A DNA stretch of 21,883 bases, from assembly GCA_039819115.1 (NCBI GenBank), contig JBCBST010000047.1, positions 1 through 21,883 of the forward strand. Direction: 5' to 3'. Positions 13,117 through 20,022 of the stretch are shown in pieces. A program made the translations under genes and the position numbers. Under the pieces are notes generated by a model. It was not told the origin of the DNA. It was given only the letters and a program-made list of their open reading frames with translations, and made no database searches. Source of the DNA: JBCBST01 sp039819115. GTDB lineage: Bacteria; Bacteroidota; Rhodothermia; Balneolales; Balneolaceae. Positions within the stretch are counted from its first letter, which is position 1; every line of letters starts with the position of its first letter.

Positions 13117-14850
13117 ATGCATTGGATTGACTGGAGTATTTTGGGTGTATTGCTCATGTACATCGTTTGGGATGGTACCCGGCGTGGCAAGAAAGCCGAT
13201 TCCATTGAGGGATATCTGTTGGCTGGGCGCAGCATGCCCTGGTGGGCTGCAGGGCTATCGGTGATGGCAACACAGGCTTCAGCCATCACATTTATAGGAA
13301 CTACCGGGTTGGCTTACACCGAAGATATGCGTTTTGTACAGGTGTACCTCGCCATTCCGTTTGCAATGATTTTAATCTGTGCCTTTCTGGTTCCTTATTT
13401 CTCCAAAAAGAAAAGTTTTACGGCCTATGAGGTGTTGGAAGAGCGATTTGGTCTTTCCACACGCCTGTTGACCAGTGGCTTATTTTTACTCTCCCGTGGA
13501 TTGGCACTAGGGGCTGTAATTGCCGCACCGTCCTATGTGCTTTCCTTATTGTTAGGATTCCCACTCTCGGCTACCATCGTGATCATCGGTACCCTTGCTA
13601 CTGTCTATACCATGTTCGGTGGCGTTGCTGGTGTTATTCAAACCGATATAAAGCAAATGGCCATCATGATGTTCGGCCTTATTTTTTGTTTTGGGCTTAT
13701 CTTTTCCAAGCTACCGGTAGACGTTGGTTTCGGCGATGCCCTGTATCTGGCAGGGAGCCTGGATAAACTGACCGCTTTAGACCTCACCTTCGACCTCTCC
13801 GAAAAGTATAACGTCTGGAGTGGTGTATTTGCAGCCTTATTTTTAATGCTATCCTACTTCGGAACAGATCAAACGCAGGTACAGCGATATCTGACCACAA
13901 AATCAGTTGCCGATGCAAGGAACTCTTTGCTGTTGACAGCTTATGCCAAAGTACCTATGCAGTTTTTTATCCTGCTCCTTGGGGTAATGTTATATGTGTT
14001 CTACATCTTTAATGAGGCACCTATTTCGTTCAGAGCCAGTGAACCCGTTGCGAAGACCGAACAACAGGCTTTGATTGAGCAACAGCTATTAACCGATTAT
14101 GAAGCGGCTCGCACTACCAGAAGAGAAACCGCCCTTCAAGCGATTAACCAGCGCACGAAGTCACAACAGGATGCTTTTTTAGCAGCTGATGAAGCCATGA
14201 ATACGGCCCGCACCTCCGATCTGAAACTACAGGCTTCCATTTCACAAACGGATGTAAACGATACAAACTACATTTTCCCGTACTTCATACTTACCGTAGT
14301 TCCGATTGGTGTTGTCGGGTTAATTGTAGCCGGTATTTTTGCTGCTGCCATGAGTTCGATCGACAGCGAACTAAATGCGCTCACCACGGTTTTTATCGTA
14401 GATTGGTACCGAAGATTGAAACGAACACCTGCGACCGAAGCTCATTTTTTAAAATCATCGCGAGGGGTTACGGTTGCCTGGGGTGTCATCGCTACCCTCT
14501 CCGCACTTGCTTTGGGAGAAACAAAATCCATTATTGAACTGATCAATCAGATAGGAAGCTATTTTTATGGTTCAATTTTAGGCGTTTTTGTTTTACTGCT
14601 ATGGGTAAAGCAGGCTACGGCCCGTGGTGCATTCATTGGGTTATTTTCCGGAATGCTGGCCGTATTTACATTCGATCGTCTATACTACTCCGAGATTCTA
14701 TCGGACTATTCTTTCTTCCTTCCATGGTCTGCTGTACCCGAATCCTATTCTAAGGCCATAGAATTTCTTTGGTTAAATCCCGTAGGTACGATAGCTACTG
14801 TTATCATCGGCTGCACGATAAGCCTCCTATTCTCACAAAAAGACCACTGA
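13117..14850 (+). CDS. Sodium:solute symporter (SSS family) with long charged insert
   Basis: This is a 577-aa inner-membrane Na+-coupled transporter of the SSS/SLC5 family. Seen: an N-terminal helix, then 'EGYLLAGRSMPWWAAGLSVMATQASAITFIG' spanning the broken first core helix (31-61), 'GGVAGVIQTDIKQ' (168-180), 'GTDQTQVQRYL' (249-259), and the Na2-site helix 'AAMSSIDSELNALTTVF' (410-426) with Ser413-Ser414, so sodium coupling appears intact. Between two core helices, residues about 307-383 form an unusually long hydrophilic segment rich in Gln, Ala, Glu and Arg and predicted to be helical. Substrate unknown; sugars, organic acids and sialic acid are all family possibilities. A 51-aa membrane protein ends 3 nt upstream. 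The stop codon lies inside a tandem heptamer repeat (14842-14867). Confidence 0.93.
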   Translation: MHWIDWSILGVLLMYIVWDGTRRGKKADSIEGYLLAGRSMPWWAAGLSVMATQASAITFIGTTGLAYTEDMRFVQVYLAIPFAMILICAFLVPYFSKKKSFTAYEVLEERFGLSTRLLTSGLFLLSRGLALGAVIAAPSYVLSLLLGFPLSATIVIIGTLATVYTMFGGVAGVIQTDIKQMAIMMFGLIFCFGLIFSKLPVDVGFGDALYLAGSLDKLTALDLTFDLSEKYNVWSGVFAALFLMLSYFGTDQTQVQRYLTTKSVADARNSLLLTAYAKVPMQFFILLLGVMLYVFYIFNEAPISFRASEPVAKTEQQALIEQQLLTDYEAARTTRRETALQAINQRTKSQQDAFLAADEAMNTARTSDLKLQASISQTDVNDTNYIFPYFILTVVPIGVVGLIVAGIFAAAMSSIDSELNALTTVFIVDWYRRLKRTPATEAHFLKSSRGVTVAWGVIATLSALALGETKSIIELINQIGSYFYGSILGVFVLLLWVKQATARGAFIGLFSGMLAVFTFDRLYYSEILSDYSFFLPWSAVPESYSKAIEFLWLNPVGTIATVIIGCTISLLFSQKDH

Positions 14851-14867
14851 CTACTGACTACTGACCA
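14842..14867. repeat. Heptanucleotide tandem repeat (CTGACTA type)
   Basis: Two perfect CTGACTA units (14847-14853, 14854-14860) are followed by CTGACCA (14861-14867) and preceded by the partial unit GACCA (14842-14846). The array straddles the symporter stop codon (14848-14850). It is a sequence relative of the CTGATAA array at 15673-15707. Confidence 0.75.
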
Positions 14868-14922
14868 CACTCCGAATGCTTGATTACAAAAAAACATTCT
14901 ATGGCAGTACATAACTCTATAT

Positions 14923-15645
14923 ATGATGTCACGATCGCTACTTATTCTTACTCTGTTTATCTCCTTGCTCGCCTCATCCTGTAAGGCACAATCTACCGAT
15001 AAGAATACCATCTATACCTATAAACGAGGAGATATCAACGGAACTGGAAAATGGTACCTTGGTCGTGAAATTGCGCACGTTATGGGATATCAGGGTATGA
15101 GTTGGCTAGACCGTCCGGAGCGAGAACGCGAAGAACATGTAACCCAGCTCATGCATAACATGAGGATCCGGCCGACTGATCATATCGCTGATATAGGAGC
15201 CGGTTCTGGTCATCATGTATTTAAGATGACGGATCTGGCCAGAAATGGAATAATATACGCTGTAGATATACAAGCAGAAATGCTGGCGGAAATAGAACGG
15301 AAACAAGAAGAGAATAAGGTTGATAACATACAACGAATCCTTGGGACCGAACGTAGCACCAATCTACCAGATAGCACACTCGATAAAGTGCTCATGGTTG
15401 ACGTATACCACGAGTTCAGCTTTCCGGTAGAAATGATCGCCTCCATCAAACAAGCCATGAAGCCTGATGGCAAGCTGTACTTAATCGAATACCGGGGAGA
15501 AGATGATACCGTACCCATCAAAAAAGTCCATAAGATGACAGAAAAACAAGCTGTTAAAGAAATGGAAGCTGCCGGATTTGTACTCCTGGAAAATATTGAT
15601 AACCTGCCCTGGCAGCACTGCATGATCTTTGGTATAAAACCATAG
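14923..15645 (+). CDS. Exported SAM-dependent class I methyltransferase (probable lipoprotein)
   Basis: This is a 240-aa protein with a Rossmann-type SAM-binding fold. Motif I is 'IADIGAGSGHHVF' (88-100), an acidic residue for the SAM ribose follows in 'YAVDIQAEML', and a post-motif 'DKVLMVDVYHEF' carries a candidate catalytic face. The N-terminus is a clear export signal: MMSRS, hydrophobic 5-17, then SSC (Cys20), with signal peptidase II (lipoprotein) or signal peptidase I cleavage after KAQ both possible. Export is odd because SAM is a cytoplasmic cofactor, although similar exported or lipoprotein methyltransferases are annotated in other Gram-negatives (from memory). The substrate is unknown. 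It is about 70 nt downstream of the symporter, from which a heptamer repeat separates it, and is convergent with the desaturase-like gene. Confidence 0.9.
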   Translation: MMSRSLLILTLFISLLASSCKAQSTDKNTIYTYKRGDINGTGKWYLGREIAHVMGYQGMSWLDRPEREREEHVTQLMHNMRIRPTDHIADIGAGSGHHVFKMTDLARNGIIYAVDIQAEMLAEIERKQEENKVDNIQRILGTERSTNLPDSTLDKVLMVDVYHEFSFPVEMIASIKQAMKPDGKLYLIEYRGEDDTVPIKKVHKMTEKQAVKEMEAAGFVLLENIDNLPWQHCMIFGIKP

Positions 15646-15672
15646 GCCCGATGTATCCTCTCTCCCTGCCTA

Positions 15673-15707
15673 CTGATAACTGATAACTGATAACTGATAA
15701 CTGATAA
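15673..15707. repeat. Heptanucleotide tandem repeat (CTGATAA x5)
   Basis: Five perfect head-to-tail copies of CTGATAA fill the gap between two convergent genes, ending 4 nt before the stop codon of the desaturase-like gene. The + strand carries stop codons in all frames, while the - strand is open in all frames. It resembles short tandem heptamer repeats known from cyanobacteria (knowledge recalled, not searched). Confidence 0.9.
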
Positions 15708-15711
15708 CTAG

Positions 15712-16566
15712 TTACTCCCCCTCTGTATCTTCTCCAAACTTAGCACCCACCGGGGGCCGGTATTTTTGAAACGGTATTTTAAGCAGATTCACTGCATCGT
15801 CATGCTCTTTTGGGTCCATATGAGTGTCGATCCCATACACCAACGTACTCATATCATCAACCCGGGCGTAAGTACCAAACAAGCGATCCCAAATCGCGAA
15901 AATGTTTCCGTAATTCGTATCCGTGAGAGGTTGCGTGTAATGATGGTGCACTTTGTGCATATACGGCGTGACAAACACCCAGGATAAGACATCATCCACC
16001 TTTTTAGGCATTTTTATATTCGCATGATTGAAGTGGGTAAAAGCTGCCGACAGGGTTTGATACAAAAATACAATCCAGATTGGAGCACCCGTCACCAGTA
16101 CTCCTAATATGGTAAACACCATGCGGAATACGGCTTCTCCCGGGTGATGGCGAAGTCCGGTTGTCACATCCACCGTGGTATCACTGTGATGTACTAAATG
16201 ATACTTCCACATAAACCGCACTTTGTGTTCAACCCAATGCACCAGGTACGCACCAATAAAGTCGAGTAGTAATACACCAACGATCATCTTAGCCCATAGG
16301 GGCAATTCAATCCAGTTTAATACTCCGAATTGATGCTCCGTCACCCACTCTGATGTTCCTAGCAACAAGCCCGCAAACCCAAGACCGATCAGCATAAAGA
16401 AGAGGGTAAGTAACCCATTGATAACAGCATGGCGGACTTTACGATATCCAAAATCAAATAAGGGGAATACGCCTTCTACGATCCAAAACAGAAATATTCC
16501 GCCTACTAGCAGTCCGGCTCTGAATGGAGAAGGTATGTGCTCAAAGAAATCTATGAGGGTTTCCAT
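15712..16566 (-). CDS. Sterol desaturase / fatty acid hydroxylase superfamily membrane protein
   Basis: This is a 284-aa integral-membrane di-iron enzyme. ATG 16566 is chosen; the open frame extends to a TTG at 16671, but that extension ('VRISYLTTTEI...') has no family resemblance. Seen: about four hydrophobic helices and the histidine clusters that bind two irons, namely HWVEH (110-114), HLVHH (123-127), a histidine pair in 'LRHHPGE' (140-141), 'HFNHANIKMP' (His178 and His181), and HKVHHH (204-209) followed by 'TDTNYGNIFAIWDRLFGTY'. Known: the superfamily hydroxylates or desaturates lipids (sterol C4/C5, fatty acids, carotenoids, alkylglycerols), acting in the cytoplasmic membrane. The lipid substrate is not determined here. 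It is divergent from the SMP-30-like gene with a 123-bp spacer. Confidence 0.94.
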   Translation of the reverse strand: METLIDFFEHIPSPFRAGLLVGGIFLFWIVEGVFPLFDFGYRKVRHAVINGLLTLFFMLIGLGFAGLLLGTSEWVTEHQFGVLNWIELPLWAKMIVGVLLLDFIGAYLVHWVEHKVRFMWKYHLVHHSDTTVDVTTGLRHHPGEAVFRMVFTILGVLVTGAPIWIVFLYQTLSAAFTHFNHANIKMPKKVDDVLSWVFVTPYMHKVHHHYTQPLTDTNYGNIFAIWDRLFGTYARVDDMSTLVYGIDTHMDPKEHDDAVNLLKIPFQKYRPPVGAKFGEDTEGE

Positions 16567-16689
16567 TGCTGAATATAAACAAATCCATAGTCTGCAACAT
16601 TCTGAGATATCTCTATATACCTGTCTGGAAATTTCGGTAGTGGTTAAATAGCTTATTCTCACCACACTCAAACTTCCTACTTTTCTACC

Positions 16690-17556
16690 ATGCGTACTCT
16701 ACCATTTATACTGTCCATACTTCTGGGAATCCTATCCCTGTTCAGATCGGAAACTCCACAACAACGATCAGCCGATCCTATTTTGTTTTCGGTGGAGGGT
16801 TTGTCTGGTCCGGAATCGGTCAGATATGACCCGGTGCAGGATGTACTCTTCGTTTCGAATTTTAATGAAAAAGAGTCGAACGACGGATTCATATCAAAAA
16901 TAAGTCCACAGGGAGATATCCTGGATTTAACGTTTATGACAGGATCGGAAGAATACCCACTCGACGATCCAAGAGGTATGTTCATTATCCGGGAAACGGA
17001 ACTCCTGGTAGCCGATGCAGCCGGGGTTCACGCCTTCGATACCAGAACAGGTAAGCACCTTCGGTTTTATGATTTTACCGATCAGGAACCTGGATTCCTC
17101 AATGACATTGCTGCCGATAAAAACGGGACGGTGTATGTGACAGACATGAATAAATCGCAGCTGTTTACATTCAACGATGAGTCTATCACTCTGGTGGCAA
17201 CTAACCTGGCCATCAACCCCAACGGAATTGCCCTCGATCCTGCAACCGGTCATATGATTTTAGCCCCCTGGAGAGAGGCAAATACCTTTTATTCATTTAA
17301 CCCTGAAGACAATACCGTTAAAGAATATATGACTACAGGTCTCGGGGGTAGAAATGATGGAATAGAGTTTATGAACGGACACATCATCTTTTCCTGCCAG
17401 GTCGACTCATCACTGTATTTCATGAATGCAGATCATAAGGTTATACGAAGTATACAAACACCCGGAAGACCTGCAGACATCGGGATCGATACCAAACGCA
17501 ACCGAGTATTTGTACCCTATATTGCACTGGATAAAGTGGACGTTTGGGAATTGTAG
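16690..17556 (+). CDS. SMP-30/gluconolactonase/NHL-like beta-propeller, exported
   Basis: This is a 288-aa protein with a signal peptide (about 1-20) and a six-bladed beta-propeller typical of the SMP-30/gluconolactonase/LRE family. Repeated blade patterns include 'YDPVQDVLFVSNF', 'DKNGTVYVTD', 'DPATGHMILAP' and 'DTKRNRVFVPY'. By family comparison the likely divalent-metal ligands are Glu42 (GPESVRYD), Asn178 (NPNGIALD) and Asp223 (RNDGIEF), so a lactonase-type or related active site may be intact. Known members hydrolyse sugar lactones or organophosphates, and others only bind. The periplasmic location and substrate are inferred. It is divergent from the desaturase-like gene and followed after 92 nt by a small lipoprotein gene, with no evident terminator. 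Confidence 0.87.
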   Translation: MRTLPFILSILLGILSLFRSETPQQRSADPILFSVEGLSGPESVRYDPVQDVLFVSNFNEKESNDGFISKISPQGDILDLTFMTGSEEYPLDDPRGMFIIRETELLVADAAGVHAFDTRTGKHLRFYDFTDQEPGFLNDIAADKNGTVYVTDMNKSQLFTFNDESITLVATNLAINPNGIALDPATGHMILAPWREANTFYSFNPEDNTVKEYMTTGLGGRNDGIEFMNGHIIFSCQVDSSLYFMNADHKVIRSIQTPGRPADIGIDTKRNRVFVPYIALDKVDVWEL

Positions 17557-17648
17557 AAGTACCACATTAACCGTAAACCTATTATTAAAACTTCAGACCT
17601 TGGGTACTATCTCTTTTCCCAGGTAGTTAATCGCAGAAATAATACATC

Positions 17649-18113
17649 ATGAATACCTCTTCGGTTCTCCTCATTGGACTATTATTCGTCTCAGGCTGCG
17701 GGCTTCTGGGTAACGATGAAAATGTCTCATCCGAGATTACACTTTCATCCAGCCGTGAACGCTCGTTTAACGAGTTAGATGCACGATTTTTGGTAACAAA
17801 CAATATCGGGTACACCGTAAACTATGAGTTTGGAACAGGCTGCCAGGTCGCCTTTGAAATCCACTCCATACAAGAAGATGAAACCCGATTAGAATATGAC
17901 TCAACAGAGCGACAGGTATGTACGGATGCTTTGTCGGGTATTGAATTGGAAGATGGTGACCTGTTTGAGCTCACCCTTGAGGTGCCCTCTACGCTTGAAT
18001 TAGATGAAGGTGATTATGAAATACTGGGTTTCTTAATAGGATATAGGAACGAAGTAAGATCAAGTGCTTCCTTCACTATTGGTGAACCCCTATCACGTAC
18101 GTTCAGGGATTAA
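17649..18113 (+). CDS. Small lipoprotein, BsuPI-like fold suspected
   Basis: This is a 154-aa predicted lipoprotein with a strong signal and a canonical lipobox (VSGC, Cys17). The mature part is acidic and beta-rich. The pattern 'FLVTNNIGYTVNYEF..GCQVAFEI' followed later by 'LDEGDYEILGFLIGY' recalls the layout of BsuPI-type (intracellular proteinase inhibitor, PF12690) beta-sandwich domains, which also turn up as lipoproteins. Two mature cysteines ('GTGCQV' and 'RQVCTDAL') could form a disulfide. This family assignment is tentative. It ends 4 nt from the stop of the convergent PopT-like gene. Confidence 0.8.
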   Translation: MNTSSVLLIGLLFVSGCGLLGNDENVSSEITLSSSRERSFNELDARFLVTNNIGYTVNYEFGTGCQVAFEIHSIQEDETRLEYDSTERQVCTDALSGIELEDGDLFELTLEVPSTLELDEGDYEILGFLIGYRNEVRSSASFTIGEPLSRTFRD

Positions 18114-18117
18114 GATA

Positions 18118-19245
18118 TTAGGTAACCTCTCTAAGCCGTTCCAGGCCAATAACCAGTACTCCACCAATCAACATACCGGTTATCCCGCCCCATACATTGG
18201 GCTCGTCTGACTCATCCGTATTCCAGATTCCCGGAAGATAAGGGTCTGATTTGATGAGTTTCTTCTTTACGGTTTGAATCTCTACATCATCACCATCACT
18301 CATTGAAGGAACCAGTCTCCTGAACTCAGGCAAATGCTCATTCATTGGGTTATTCCTTAGCTCAGAGACGATGGGAGACGTTTGTTCAACCCGTTCTGTT
18401 TCGCGTACCTGTTCCACAAAATCGCGATGCTGAAAGGGCCAGATCACATACAGCGAACCAATCAAAAAACCGATGAGTACCGCGATGGTTTGGGAATGAA
18501 ATCTGGCCAGCAGCCAGGAAAGAAACCGGGAGAACAGTGCAATCCCGGTTAGTGAACCCAAGGTGAATGGTAAAATCCCGATCAAACCATCTATAAATTC
18601 GCCACTGGTCATTTTACTGATTTGGGTGAGTACAAAATCATACTTTCGCATGATTAACAGTAGAAATGAGCCGGAAATACCCGGTAAAATCATGGCTGAT
18701 ATGGCTATAACACCCGTCAGGAATACGAATGCCGGGTGATTGGGGGTTTCGGTTGGAACAAGGGTTACCACCCATAATCCAATGGCCAGACCAACCAGTA
18801 CAAACACAATCTCAATCCACCTGCGGCGCTCCAGTGCCTTGATAAGAATAAAAATTGAACCCACGATAAGACCAAAGAATAAGCCAAATACAATTTCCGG
18901 ATGGGTAAACATATAGATTTGGAGGGGAACAACGCGGGTAAAAAATACAGCTGCAGAAGTGATACCAGCAAACAACACCCCCAGGAACAACCAATGAAAC
19001 TGCCCTAGTGCTGCTTTAAGGTCAAACCGGAGAAGGGATTTAAAAAAGACTCCGTCCACACTGTTTATGGCCTTCAATAATCGCTCATAAATACCCAGAA
19101 TAAAGGCCATCGTACCCCCGCTTACACCGGGAATGATGTCTGCAGAACCCATTAAAAAACCTTTTAACAATAAGGAAGGAGCTTCTTTTACTGTTGTGCT
19201 ATCCCGGTTATCTGCGCGTGCGGATGCCTCTGTATCACTCACCAT
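18118..19245 (-). CDS. popT: DUF368 polyprenyl-phosphate translocase (PopT-like)
   Basis: This is a 375-aa polytopic inner-membrane protein of the DUF368 family. Seen: a polar N-terminal tail (about 1-25) with many charged residues, then two related membrane-embedded signatures, PGVSGGT (39-45) and PGISGS (188-193, in 'AMILPGISGSFLLL'), consistent with an internal two-fold repeat and re-entrant loops. Known: DUF368/PopT proteins were recently shown to flip undecaprenyl phosphate back across the membrane, together with or instead of DedA-type UptA, recycling the lipid carrier for peptidoglycan and surface glycans. An unusual feature is a long hydrophilic loop of about 75 residues (about 273-348, rich in Glu, Arg and Asp) before the last helix. 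Its start overlaps the pcm stop by 7 nt, so pcm and this gene are translationally coupled. Confidence 0.93.
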   Translation of the reverse strand: MVSDTEASARADNRDSTTVKEAPSLLLKGFLMGSADIIPGVSGGTMAFILGIYERLLKAINSVDGVFFKSLLRFDLKAALGQFHWLFLGVLFAGITSAAVFFTRVVPLQIYMFTHPEIVFGLFFGLIVGSIFILIKALERRRWIEIVFVLVGLAIGLWVVTLVPTETPNHPAFVFLTGVIAISAMILPGISGSFLLLIMRKYDFVLTQISKMTSGEFIDGLIGILPFTLGSLTGIALFSRFLSWLLARFHSQTIAVLIGFLIGSLYVIWPFQHRDFVEQVRETERVEQTSPIVSELRNNPMNEHLPEFRRLVPSMSDGDDVEIQTVKKKLIKSDPYLPGIWNTDESDEPNVWGGITGMLIGGVLVIGLERLREVT

Positions 19246-19898
19246 CCTTTTTCTCCAATCAAGGGTACAAATTTAAAGTTTGAAAATTCCTCTTGTTCAA
19301 AATCACTTTCCGAAGTTCGCGTAATTCTAAGCATCAATTGTTTTTCATTGTCCCCAACGGGTATCACTAATCGTCCATTAACAGAGAGTTGTCGCATTAA
19401 ATCTTCGGGTACTACGGGTGCGCCAGCCGTAACCACAATTCCATCGTAAGGTGCATAGGTACTCCAGCCTAATGTTCCATCTCCACATTTCAGCATCGCT
19501 TTATACCCGTGTTCCAGTAACGTCTTTTTAGCCCTGTGATACAGTTCATTATGGCGTTCCACACTATACACGTCCGCCTTTAATTCGCACAACACCATAC
19601 ACTGATAGGCTGATCCCGTTCCAATTTCCAGCACTTTTTCTCCGGGTTTAAGCGCCAGAAGCTCCGTTTGAGCGGCCACAGTATACGGTTGAGAAATGGT
19701 TTGCCCCATTCCTATAGGCAAGGCCGTATCGTGATATGCCTTCGATTGTAAGGCCGTATCTACTAAATGATGACGTGGTATACTGCCTATGGCTTGTAGT
19801 ACCCGTTCATCTTTAATGCCCTTTTCTTTAAGCTCTTCAACTAATCGGGTTCTAGGGCGTACAAACCTGCGATCGTGAGAAGGAGTGTTTTTAAACAT
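19239..19898 (-). CDS. pcm: Protein-L-isoaspartate O-methyltransferase
   Basis: This is a 219-aa repair enzyme that methylates L-isoaspartyl residues in damaged proteins using SAM. I chose ATG 19898; the open frame also reaches a TTG at 19916, adding six residues. Seen: the substrate-binding block 'PIGMGQTISQPYTVA' (61-75), motif I 'VLEIGTGSAYQ' (89-99), 'VYSVERH' (the acidic residue for SAM), 'DGIVVTAGAP' and a C-terminal 'GRLVIPVGD'. No signal peptide is seen. Length is typical for Pcm. Its last 7 nt overlap the start of the PopT-like gene. That pairing of a protein-repair enzyme with a lipid-carrier flippase has no obvious functional logic and may only reflect genome compaction. Confidence 0.94.
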   Translation of the reverse strand: MFKNTPSHDRRFVRPRTRLVEELKEKGIKDERVLQAIGSIPRHHLVDTALQSKAYHDTALPIGMGQTISQPYTVAAQTELLALKPGEKVLEIGTGSAYQCMVLCELKADVYSVERHNELYHRAKKTLLEHGYKAMLKCGDGTLGWSTYAPYDGIVVTAGAPVVPEDLMRQLSVNGRLVIPVGDNEKQLMLRITRTSESDFEQEEFSNFKFVPLIGEKGW

Positions 19899-19917
19899 GT
19901 AAAATCCAGAATTCAAA

Positions 19918-19925
19918 CAAGTATA
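19918..19925 (-). promoter_or_regulatory. Possible -7 box for pcm
   Basis: On the - strand this is TATACTTG, one mismatch from TAnnTTTG, about 20 nt before the chosen pcm ATG at 19898. If real, it would place the transcription start downstream of or at the alternative TTG 19916, supporting the ATG. No -33 element was identified. Confidence 0.35.
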
Positions 19926-19971
19926 GGCATCTCCCGTTTAAAAAGAAGATTAGGAACGATCCAATTTGTTT

Positions 19972-19981
19972 TAATTTGGCG
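19972..19981 (+). promoter_or_regulatory. Possible promoter element TAATTTGGCG before lgt
   Basis: Identical to the 10-mer before nhaC (9021-9030) and placed 38 nt before the lgt ATG. TAATTTGG is one base off the TAnnTTTG consensus. The repeated sequence and similar placement are the evidence. Confidence 0.35.
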
Positions 19982-20010
19982 TATGCCATGGTATTTTCTA
20001 TCAATTTAAT

Positions 20011-20022
20011 ATGACCGAATGA
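20011..20022 (+). promoter_or_regulatory. Three-codon leader ORF overlapping the lgt start
   Basis: ATGACCGAATGA encodes Met-Thr-Glu-stop, and its TGA overlaps the lgt ATG in an ATGA arrangement typical of coupled translation. It may be chance; only experiment could show that it is translated. Confidence 0.2.

Noticed and set aside
14745..15011. An 88-aa - strand open frame over the symporter end and the methyltransferase start
   Set aside because: It is antisense to two well-supported genes. It owes part of its 'VVSSQWS' sequence to the heptamer repeat read backwards, a known source of spurious proteins.
16604..16613. Perfect 10-bp palindrome GAGATATCTC between the divergent desaturase-like and SMP-30-like genes
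   Set aside because: It is short, has no second copy nearby and is not placed over a recognisable promoter; chance is a sufficient explanation.
16567..16671. Upstream extension of the desaturase-like frame to a TTG at 16671
   Set aside because: The 35 extra residues show no family resemblance, and an ATG at 16566 starts directly at the family-typical N-terminus.
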